Positions 56,635 through 62,840 of a stretch of DNA of 62,840 bases are shown here, piece after piece; the stretch's first letter is position 1, and each line of letters begins with the position of its first letter. The notes beneath the pieces were generated by a model. It saw only the letters and a list, made by a program, of their open reading frames with translations, searched no databases and was not told where the DNA came from. Source of the DNA: Prevotella sp. GTDB taxonomy: Bacteria; Bacteroidota; Bacteroidia; Bacteroidales; Bacteroidaceae. A program made the position numbers and the translations under genes. Where the stretch lies: positions 1-62,840 of the forward strand of contig JAFVFY010000096.1 in assembly GCA_017475265.1 (NCBI GenBank), given 5' to 3'.

Positions 56635-59193
56635 CTACCAAAGTTCCTCAGGTTCCTGTTGTTGTTGCTCTTCTTGCTTTGGTTTTGACGTGGCAGGTCG
56701 CTCCTTGAGCTTTCCCTCGGCGTCGAACATACCGTAGGTGGTACGCAGCACGATGAACTCCGTTCGGCGGTTCAGCTGGTGGCAGATTTCCTGCTTCTCC
56801 TCGTCTTTAAGTGAATTGATGAACTCCTCGGTGAGCACGTCGTCGGCCTTCAGCCAGTCGTATCTCTCTGTCAGCTTGCGCTTGATGGTCTTGGGCTTAC
56901 TCTCGCCATATCCCTTCGGCGTGAGGCGGTCGGCGGCAATTCCATGCTCTATGAGGTAGTTGACCACGCTTTCAGCACGACGTTGAGAGAGACCCTCGTT
57001 GTATTGGTCAGAGCCTCGTGAGTCGGTATGTGCCGAGAGTTCGATGGTCACATTGGGGTTTTCGTTGAGCAGGTCTACGAGCTTGTCGAGGGCGGTGGCA
57101 CTCTCCGGGCGAAGCGTGGCCTTGTCGAAGTCGTAGAAGATGTTCTCGATGAGCACGGGTGCGGAGATATTTGCCAAGGGGAACTGCAGGGTGTACTCCT
57201 GGCTTTCCAGTACCGGCTCTACGCGCAGCTCCTCCTTATGGTTGAGGTAGCCCTTGCAGGTGCCTAGGAATACGTAGCTCACGTTAGGCTTTATCTCCTG
57301 CTCGAAGGAGCCGTCACCACGCACGCTGAGCCTCAGGTTCGTACCGTCGTTACCCACCATGTAAACCTCTCCGGAGGGCAGCTCATAGCCGTCCTGCTCA
57401 TAAACCCATCCACGAACTATCTGAATGACTTCATGCTTCTCGAAAGAGAAAATATGATCCCAGCCGCGAGCATCACCACGATTAGAGGAGAAATAGCCTC
57501 GGTTGTGCAGGCCCTCGAAAGTCATGCCGAAGTCGTCGCCAGGAGAGTTGAGGGGCCAGCCGGGATGTTCTATCTCGTATGTTTGGGGGAGTGAAGGGGG
57601 AGTATCGTCCCTTTCACTCCCTTTCACTCCCTCTTCGATGGGCTTCGCAATAAAGATGTCCAGTCCTCCGAATCCCGGATGTCCGTCGCTGGAGAAATAG
57701 AGGTCGCCATTGGGTCGGAATGTCGGGAACATCTCGTCGCCGGGAGTATTGACCGGCTCGCCGACATTCTCCAAACCCACAAGTCCGTTGCTGGTCATCT
57801 GTATGCGCCAGATGTCGTAACCGCCCAATCCGCCAGGCATATCACTCACAAAGTAGAGCCACATACCGTCGGGCGAGACGGCAGGATGTGCGTATGTGGA
57901 GAGCGTGTCACGGGTTATATCCAGTACCGTTGCCTTGCCCCATGTGGCATCGCTACGTGGTGCTGTGGCAATCTTGGCATAGCGCGGATAGTTGGGGTCG
58001 GTCTTGCAGACGGTAAGGTACATCGTCTTGAAGTCGGGAGTGAAGGAGCAAGCCCCTTCGTCTTCCTCGCTGTTCAGGTCGGTTTCTATTGGTTCAGGCT
58101 TCGACCATTTTCCTTTGTCATCACGTTGCGAGAAGAAGATGTCGGCGTTCTTCATGCCCGTGATGCCGCTGTACTCGTCGCCCTTGGCCTGGTTGCGGGT
58201 AGAGGCGAAGAACAGCTGGTCGCTGTCGTCGCCACAAAGCGCGGGCGAATACTCCGAACGACGCGAGTTGAACAGCTCCTGCTTCTTAACGGTATAGCCG
58301 CTGTATTCGGCCTCTTCCTTCCACTTAGGAGCCTTTCGTGCCGACTCCAAACCCACCTTTATCAGGCGCTCGTCGGGGATGCGGCGTTTCTTGGCCTCTT
58401 CTCTCTGCCTTATTGCCTCTGCCTTCAGAGAGTCTTGCAGCTTAGCTTCTTCCATCTGGTTACCAGCCTCTATCCATTCTGTCAAGGAATGTTTGCGGAA
58501 CAAAATCCTGTCGAGAAGGGTACGTTTGCCGGTCTTCACCATCTTGTTCCATGCCTCCTTGACCGCCTTTACCGAGTCGCGTCTGGCCTCCTTGACCGCT
58601 TTCAGCGAGTCGCGCCTGGCCTCTCTTACTGCTTTCAGCGAGTCACGCCTGGCCTTGGCTTTCTCAGCCAGCGCCTCTTTCTCGGCAATCTTCACGGCCT
58701 TTAGCGAGTCCTTGCGCATCTCGGCCTTCGTGCGCCGTTTCTTCCTTACGGTCTTGCCCTTCTTGCCCTTTTTCGACTTGCTGTCTCCGTCCCCCTCCTG
58801 TAGTTCTTTAAGCTCCAGCGTGCCGTCGATGAGGCTGGAGAACGTGCGCTCCGCCTCTTTATAGCTGCCGCTCTTCAGCTGAAGCTGACCCAGATAGAAA
58901 ATGGCCATAGAGTCGGCCTGCTTGTAGCGCACGGCGTTGTTATAGGCGGCTAGAGCCCGTTGCGTCTGGTTGATGCGGCGGTAACAGTCGGCCATCTTCA
59001 TTGCCCGTTGTCCGCGCAAGGGCTTGTCCTTGGCCTTCGTCTGCGAATAGGCTTTCTTGTATTGTGCGGCGGCGTCATAATACTCACCAAGGGCGAAGAA
59101 TTTATCGCCCTTCTTCATTGCCGTGTCTGCCCCGCAGGCACACAAAAGAACAACGGCAATTGCTATGATAACTGACCTGAATATGCGTCGCAT
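56635..59193 (-). CDS. PorE-like OmpA-family lipoprotein with TPR, basic coiled coil and beta-propeller
   Basis: 852 residues from the ATG at 59193, which gives the proper signal peptide with lipobox LCAC (Cys ~20); the longer start at 59235 weakens it. Order: TPR-like repeats (~25-135), a highly basic stretch (~140-235) with repeats of ARRDSLKAVKE, a PD40/WD40-type propeller (~310-590: YSPALCGDDSDQLFFASTRN, PAVSPDGMWLYFVSDMPGGL), a carboxypeptidase-regulatory-like module, and OmpA (TIELSAHTDSRGSDQYNEGL, SQRRAESVVNYLIEHGI). This layout is that of PorE-type components of type IX secretion. An in-frame repeat (57585-57633) interrupts the segment between propeller blades. It follows pyrD with a 61-bp gap. 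Confidence 0.85.
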   Translation of the reverse strand: MRRIFRSVIIAIAVVLLCACGADTAMKKGDKFFALGEYYDAAAQYKKAYSQTKAKDKPLRGQRAMKMADCYRRINQTQRALAAYNNAVRYKQADSMAIFYLGQLQLKSGSYKEAERTFSSLIDGTLELKELQEGDGDSKSKKGKKGKTVRKKRRTKAEMRKDSLKAVKIAEKEALAEKAKARRDSLKAVREARRDSLKAVKEARRDSVKAVKEAWNKMVKTGKRTLLDRILFRKHSLTEWIEAGNQMEEAKLQDSLKAEAIRQREEAKKRRIPDERLIKVGLESARKAPKWKEEAEYSGYTVKKQELFNSRRSEYSPALCGDDSDQLFFASTRNQAKGDEYSGITGMKNADIFFSQRDDKGKWSKPEPIETDLNSEEDEGACSFTPDFKTMYLTVCKTDPNYPRYAKIATAPRSDATWGKATVLDITRDTLSTYAHPAVSPDGMWLYFVSDMPGGLGGYDIWRIQMTSNGLVGLENVGEPVNTPGDEMFPTFRPNGDLYFSSDGHPGFGGLDIFIAKPIEEGVKGSERDDTPPSLPQTYEIEHPGWPLNSPGDDFGMTFEGLHNRGYFSSNRGDARGWDHIFSFEKHEVIQIVRGWVYEQDGYELPSGEVYMVGNDGTNLRLSVRGDGSFEQEIKPNVSYVFLGTCKGYLNHKEELRVEPVLESQEYTLQFPLANISAPVLIENIFYDFDKATLRPESATALDKLVDLLNENPNVTIELSAHTDSRGSDQYNEGLSQRRAESVVNYLIEHGIAADRLTPKGYGESKPKTIKRKLTERYDWLKADDVLTEEFINSLKDEEKQEICHQLNRRTEFIVLRTTYGMFDAEGKLKERPATSKPKQEEQQQQEPEELW
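57585..57633. repeat. in-frame CACTCCC palindromic repeat in the PorE-like gene
   Basis: Left arm GGGGGAGTGAAGGGGGAG, right arm CCCTTTCACTCCC twice; translated as EGVKGSERDDTPPSLPQ. Shares its unit with the rnfA leader at 18621-18646. Confidence 0.75.
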
Positions 59194-59254
59194 ACTCTGA
59201 TTATAACGTAGCAACTGCCGTTTTATTGCCTCCACCTTGTTCGGAAGGCTGATT

Positions 59255-60166
59255 CTATGAGATGGTTCCGATAATCTCGCTTACCGAGCTGATGTTGTGG
59301 CTGTCGAGCCAGTCGTTGATGCCGTCGCGTACCTTGATGGTTACGGCAGGGTCGATGAAGTTTGCCGTACCTATCTGCACGGCCGAGGCTCCGCACATCA
59401 GGAACTCCAGGGCATCTTTGGCCGTCATGATGCCTCCAAGACCGATGACGGGTATCTTTACGGCTCGTGCCACCTGCCACACCATGCGAAGGGCTACGGG
59501 CTTGATGGCCGGGCCGCTGAGTCCGCCTGTGCCTATGGACAGCACCCGACGGCGCCGCTCGATGTCTACGGCCATACCCATGAGGGTGTTGATGAGCGAC
59601 ACGCTGTCGGCTCCGCTGGCCTCTACGGCTCGGGCTATCTCGGTAATGTCGGTAACGTTGGGCGAGAGCTTGACGATGAGCGTCTTGTGATAGCGCTCCT
59701 TCACGGCCCGCACCACGCTCTCGGCTCCCGCACACGTCACGCCGAAGGCCATACCTCCGTCGTGCACGTTGGGACACGAGATGTTGAGCTCTATGGCGGG
59801 TATGTTTTCCAGTTCGTCTATTCGTGCAGCACACTCGGCATAGTCTTCTGGAGAAGAGCCACTTACGTTGACTATCCAGCAGGTGTCTATGTCCTTCAGC
59901 TCGGGGTAGATATGCTCACAGAAATAGTCCACTCCCTTGTTCTGGAGTCCCACGCAGTTGAGCATTCCCATTGCCGTCTCGGCCATACGCGGGTAGTCGT
60001 TTCCTTCACGGGGTTTCAACGTGGTGCCTTTCACGATGATGCCTCCCAGCTCGTTGAGCGGCACGAAGTCCTGAAACTCCAGGCCGTAGCCGAACGTTCC
60101 TGAAGCAGTCATGACGGGGTTCTTCAGCTTCAGGCCTCCCCCTATGTTCACTTCTAATCTAGCCAT
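59255..60166 (-). CDS. pyrD: dihydroorotate dehydrogenase B, catalytic subunit
   Basis: 303 residues. FMN-binding barrel with [30 protein letters not shown], the active-site loop [13 protein letters not shown] (the base is Cys, as in class 1B), and [16 protein letters not shown]. It oxidises dihydroorotate to orotate in pyrimidine synthesis and passes electrons through PyrK to NAD+. It overlaps the end of pyrK by 13 bp, as expected for the heterotetrameric PyrDB-PyrK enzyme. Confidence 0.96.
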   Translation of the reverse strand: MARLEVNIGGGLKLKNPVMTASGTFGYGLEFQDFVPLNELGGIIVKGTTLKPREGNDYPRMAETAMGMLNCVGLQNKGVDYFCEHIYPELKDIDTCWIVNVSGSSPEDYAECAARIDELENIPAIELNISCPNVHDGGMAFGVTCAGAESVVRAVKERYHKTLIVKLSPNVTDITEIARAVEASGADSVSLINTLMGMAVDIERRRRVLSIGTGGLSGPAIKPVALRMVWQVARAVKIPVIGLGGIMTAKDALEFLMCGASAVQIGTANFIDPAVTIKVRDGINDWLDSHNISSVSEIIGTIS

Positions 60167-60957
60167 AGCAGTTCCTCCGTATTAAACACGGGGCCGTCCT
60201 TGCACACGCAAAGGTTGCCCTTCTTGGTCTTCTCCACGCAGCAGAGGCAGGCACCGAGGCCACATGCCATCAGGTTCTCCAGCGAAGCCTCGCAGTAGAT
60301 GTTCTTTTCATGGGCATAGCGGGCAACGGCCTTCATCATCGGCGTGGGGCCGCAGGTCATGATGCTGTCGAAACGCTCCTCGGCCAGCACGCTATGCTGG
60401 GTGACGAAGCCCTTCTCACCAGCCGAACCGTCCTCGGTGGTCACCAGCACACGGCCGTACTTGCTGAACTCATCGAGCAGCAACAAGTCGGTATCCCGTC
60501 GGGCTCCCAACAGGAAGGTTGGCTCTATGCCGTTTTGCTTTAATTGTGCTCCAAGATAGAGCAACGGGGCAACACCTACGCCGCCGCCAATCAGTAACGG
60601 GGATTTCAAATCCCCGTTAGCGGGGGCCCCTTTAGCAGGGTAGGGGAGTGTAAAACCGTTTCCCAGGGGCAGCACGCAGTTTAGCTTGTCGCCCGGCTTC
60701 AGCGTAGCCATCCAGCGGGTGCCGTCGCCCACGACTGCCATGAGCAGCCACAGCTCGTTCTGCTTGGTGTCCACGTTGCAGATGGAGATAGGGCGTCGCA
60801 GGAAAGTCGTTGCAGAGCCGTCTACGCGCACTTCTGCAAACTGTCCGGGCAGCATCTCTGGCAAAGGCTTCTGCTCGTCGGCGAGCCGCAGCAGCACATA
60901 CCGCTCATGCACTCGGCGCGACTCCTTGACGGTAAGGTCTAAAATGTATTTCTTCAT
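60154..60957 (-). CDS. pyrK: dihydroorotate dehydrogenase electron transfer subunit
   Basis: 267 residues from the ATG at 60957; the frame extends further (60996), but that part overlaps the hairpin and the preceding gene's terminator. FAD domain ([12 protein letters not shown]), NAD domain ([16 protein letters not shown]) and the [2Fe-2S] cluster near the C-terminus (CGLGACLCC and a later Cys before [10 protein letters not shown]). Between LGNGFTLP and LLIGGG there is an extra ~15-residue stretch ([15 protein letters not shown]) encoded by a palindromic insert at 60596-60652. It is not found in the usual PyrK. Confidence 0.95.
   Translation of the reverse strand: MKKYILDLTVKESRRVHERYVLLRLADEQKPLPEMLPGQFAEVRVDGSATTFLRRPISICNVDTKQNELWLLMAVVGDGTRWMATLKPGDKLNCVLPLGNGFTLPYPAKGAPANGDLKSPLLIGGGVGVAPLLYLGAQLKQNGIEPTFLLGARRDTDLLLLDEFSKYGRVLVTTEDGSAGEKGFVTQHSVLAEERFDSIMTCGPTPMMKAVARYAHEKNIYCEASLENLMACGLGACLCCVEKTKKGNLCVCKDGPVFNTEELLWLD
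60596..60652. repeat. palindromic insert in frame in pyrK
   Basis: A 23-nt near-perfect palindrome (60596-60618: AACGGGGATTT, central C, then its complement) plus GCGGGGGCCCC and a GGGTAGGGGAG end. Length keeps the reading frame. Confidence 0.85.
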
Positions 60958-60967
60958 CTTTAAAAAC

Positions 60968-61013
60968 TTTAGCCCCCTAAGTTCCTGCCGAGGCACGAAG
61001 TTAGGGGGCTAAA
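60968..61013 (-). terminator. hairpin terminator of the infC-rpmI-rplT operon
   Basis: 13-bp stem TTTAGCCCCCTAA / TTAGGGGGCTAAA around a loop that itself contains inverted bases (TGCC/GGCA). On the minus strand it is followed by GTTTTTAAAG. The stem equals the outer end of the inverted-repeat element in the rnf and nqr operons, so it may derive from the same family. Confidence 0.75.
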
Positions 61014-61026
61014 TAGAGTTAATCGT

Positions 61027-61371
61027 TTACTTTACCTTCTCAACGATGGCCTTGAAGGCTGCGGGATTGTTGAGAGCAAGGTCGGCAAGCACCTTGCGGT
61101 TGATTTCGATACCGGCCTTTGACAGGGCGCCCATGAGCTTTGAGTAGCTGATGCCCTCCATGCGGGCGGCGGCGTTGATACGCTGAATCCACAGGGCGCG
61201 GAAGTTGCGCTTCTTGGTGCGGCGGTCACGATAGGCGTAGGTGAGACCCTTCTCCCAGGTGTTCTTTGCTACTGTCCACACATTCTTGCGGGCTCCGAAG
61301 TAGCCGCGGGTGAGCTTGAGGATTCTCTTGCGTTTTGCTCTTGATGCAACGTTGTTGACTGATCTTGGCAT
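61027..61371 (-). CDS. rplT: 50S ribosomal protein L20
   Basis: 114 residues; full-length L20 with [40 protein letters not shown] and [20 protein letters not shown]. Binds 23S rRNA early in 50S assembly. Third gene of the infC-rpmI-rplT operon, 40 bp after rpmI. In other bacteria L20 represses this operon; no such leader structure was identified here. Confidence 0.98.
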   Translation of the reverse strand: MPRSVNNVASRAKRKRILKLTRGYFGARKNVWTVAKNTWEKGLTYAYRDRRTKKRNFRALWIQRINAAARMEGISYSKLMGALSKAGIEINRKVLADLALNNPAAFKAIVEKVK

Positions 61372-61411
61372 AGTTTTCTAAAGACTTTAAATGTTAGACA
61401 ATAGGTGAATG

Positions 61412-61609
61412 TTAGCGGAGACACAACAGGTCGCGTACCTGCTTCATGTTGGTCTTGTCGACGATGCTATAACCCTGCAAATTACGCTTCTGCTTCTTGG
61501 TCTTCTTCGTCAGGATGTGGCTGTGGTAAGCGTGATGTCTCTTAACCTTACCTGTACCGGTGAAAGTGAATCTCTTCTTGGCACCGGAGTTTGTCTTTAC
61601 TTTTGGCAT
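61412..61609 (-). CDS. rpmI: 50S ribosomal protein L35
   Basis: 65 residues; [40 protein letters not shown] are diagnostic. Second gene of the operon. The gap to infC (~110 bp) contains a 7-bp repeat array. Confidence 0.98.
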   Translation of the reverse strand: MPKVKTNSGAKKRFTFTGTGKVKRHHAYHSHILTKKTKKQKRNLQGYSIVDKTNMKQVRDLLCLR

Positions 61610-61686
61610 TGTTTTTAATTTTTTAATTGTTTAATAATTTATTAAAGCGATGGCAACGCATATACCGGGCGCAGCGCATCTATTAT

Positions 61687-61719
61687 ATTTACGATTTACG
61701 AATTTACGATTTACGATTT
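61687..61719. repeat. 7/8-bp tandem repeat between infC and rpmI
   Basis: Units TTTACGA / TTTACGAA directly after the infC stop; the reverse complement of the AAATCGT units in the rnf and nqr operons. Confidence 0.8.
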
Positions 61720-61720
61720 G

Positions 61721-62437
61721 TTACTCTTCTGGTTCTGTGTTTTCTGTCAGGGCCTTCAGGGCTTCGGCGCTTATCTTCGCGTTGGCAAACAGGCCTCCGT
61801 TGGCTGGAGTATCCACATCGATGTCCTCGATGGGTTGATGAGCGTTCTTGTCTGTATCCTTCAGGTCGGCAACGGTAGCCTCGCGGTCGCGTGCCTGCTG
61901 GCTCTTCTTGGCCACGCCAGCCTTCTTGGGAGCCAGGTAGAGGAACATCTTCTTTCCCTCCAGGTTGGGCATCGACTCCACCTTTCCGCAATCCTCCAGG
62001 TCGTTGGCGAAACGCAGCAACAGCACCTCGCCTTGCTCCTTGAAGAGGATGCTTCGTCCACGGAAGAATACATACGCGCGTACCTTATTTCCTTCTTCGA
62101 GGAACTCACGGGCGTGCTTCAGCTTGAACTGGTAGTCGTGCTCGTCCGTCTGAGGCCCGAAGCGAATCTCCTTCACCTCCACCTTCACCTGCTTGGCCTT
62201 CATTTCCTTCTGGCGCTTCTTCTGCTGGTAGAGGAACTTGGAGTAGTCAATGAGACGACATACAGGCGGGTTGGCGTTCGGGCTGATTTCAACAAGGTCT
62301 ACACCTTGCTCGCGGGCCATGTCAAGTGCTTGTTTTGTAGGCATCACCGTCGAGCCGCTTTCACCTACGATGCGGACTTCACGCACACGAATCTGCTCGT
62401 TTATGCGGTATTGATTCTGCTTTTTGTCGTTCTTCAT
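61721..62437 (-). CDS. infC: translation initiation factor IF-3
   Basis: 238 residues from the ATG at 62437. A longer frame to 62473 is excluded because a consensus -7 box lies at 62463-62470. The N-domain ([40 protein letters not shown]) and C-domain ([35 protein letters not shown]) are complete. After ~residue 180 there is an extra acidic ~50-residue tail ([20 protein letters not shown]) that is common in Bacteroidetes. IF-3 controls start-codon selection. Confidence 0.96.
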   Translation of the reverse strand: MKNDKKQNQYRINEQIRVREVRIVGESGSTVMPTKQALDMAREQGVDLVEISPNANPPVCRLIDYSKFLYQQKKRQKEMKAKQVKVEVKEIRFGPQTDEHDYQFKLKHAREFLEEGNKVRAYVFFRGRSILFKEQGEVLLLRFANDLEDCGKVESMPNLEGKKMFLYLAPKKAGVAKKSQQARDREATVADLKDTDKNAHQPIEDIDVDTPANGGLFANAKISAEALKALTENTEPEE

Positions 62438-62462
62438 TAACTGGTTTTTCGAAAATCGGCTG

Positions 62463-62470
62463 CAAAGGTA
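62463..62470 (-). promoter_or_regulatory. -7 box of the infC operon
   Basis: TACCTTTG on the minus strand; fixes the infC start at 62437. Confidence 0.7.
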
Positions 62471-62840
62471 CAATAATTCAGCGAATTAGCCAAATTTTTT
62501 ATCATTTTTTTTGCCACTAGCACACACGTCTCCTAGAGAAAGCCGTTTTCTCTCCCAGACAAAGCCGTTTTCTAGAAATAATATTTTTTCTCATTGTTGG
62601 AAATAATTCTTTCTAATTCTTGCTAATTTCTTTCATAGAAAAACACACAAACTTATTTTTTATCATTGCAATACGCATAATTCTAACCATAAATTTAAAT
62701 AAGGAACTGACACTAAATAAAGTTGACAATTGGAAACGATGTTTTTAGTAAAACAGATAAATACAACAAAGACAGATAAAAACCATTCGTCTTGTTTTTC
62801 TCAGTATTTCTTGTTTTTTCCTGTATTTCTAAAAAACAAA
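62471..62840. other. AT-rich non-coding stretch to the window end
   Basis: No gene seen. It contains two copies of AAAGCCGTTTTCT (62534-62575), the reverse complement of the unit at 22847-22929, then AT-rich sequence with TTTCTTTCTAATTCTTGCTA-like repeats. A gene continuing beyond the edge cannot be excluded. Confidence 0.6.

Noticed and set aside
1-62840. tRNA, rRNA, tmRNA or known riboswitches
   Set aside because: No cloverleaf or conserved core (T-loop GTTCRANNC with acceptor stem) was recognised in the intergenic regions; a covariance scan could still find weak cases.

Overview
The window looks like chromosome of a plant-fibre-degrading Bacteroidales bacterium, most like a rumen or gut Prevotella (Xylanibacter/Segatella group). 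Supporting this are repeated Bacteroidetes-type promoters (TAnnTTTG -7 boxes), abundant secreted xylan and pectin enzymes, C-terminal tails of the YDLQGRKV...KGIYI..GRKI type, Nqr and Rnf complexes side by side, a PorE-like OmpA lipoprotein and DUF4105/DUF2582 proteins. The species assignment is inference.

Layout. 1-0.5 kb: end of a DUF1703 protein and a palindromic repeat. 0.5-13.1 kb (minus strand): xylan-degradation cluster of two GH10 xylanases, a CE6 esterase, a CE15-like glucuronoyl esterase, an esterase-GH43-CBM6 fusion and a secreted protein of unknown function with three repeats. No SusC/SusD pair and no hybrid two-component regulator lies in the window. 13.4-19.3 kb (plus): complete rnf operon (rseC-like, rnfB-C-D-G-E-A). 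19.4-22.9 kb: a two-gene type II restriction-modification system of Eco47II/Sau96I type, next to decayed remnants of a Bacteroidales accessory gene (DUF3987-like) and a long inverted repeat. 23-30.7 kb (minus): a DUF234-type ATPase, a LytS/LytTR two-component pair, an AddB-like nuclease and a PAP2 enzyme. 30.7-40.8 kb: PL1 pectate lyase with an N-terminal dockerin-like pair, an EF-G2-like GTPase paralogue with an altered switch II, a CotH protein, a GH3 glycosidase and a DUF4105/Lnb-like protein. 40.9-46.9 kb (plus): complete nqrABCDEF operon, followed by a possible structured RNA with its own terminator. 47.2-53.8 kb (plus): a giant alpha-2-macroglobulin-like protein lacking a recognisable thioester, and two small winged-helix-like proteins. 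53.8-62.4 kb (minus): TlpA-like protein, TPR lipoprotein, PorE-like OmpA protein, pyrD-pyrK, and the infC-rpmI-rplT operon.

How it fits together. Secreted xylanases and esterases debranch and cut glucuronoarabinoxylan; GH43 and GH3 enzymes finish the oligosaccharides. Rnf and Nqr couple ferredoxin and NADH oxidation to ion pumping, as expected of a fermenter with a short fumarate-linked respiratory chain.

The most unusual thing is a set of short repeats threaded through the whole region. Tandem arrays of mostly 7-bp units occur between genes and also in frame inside genes (rnfC, nqrA, an addB-like gene, GH3, GH10, the A2M gene), where three units add seven residues. In addition there is an approximately 120-bp element with 38-bp terminal inverted repeats in both the rnf and nqr operons, a palindrome inserted in frame in pyrK, and a 15-bp inverted repeat that forms part of a signal-peptide coding region. 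Together they suggest one or more active or recently active repeat families that tolerate insertion into reading frames. No rRNA, tRNA, CRISPR array, complete transposase or prophage was recognised.
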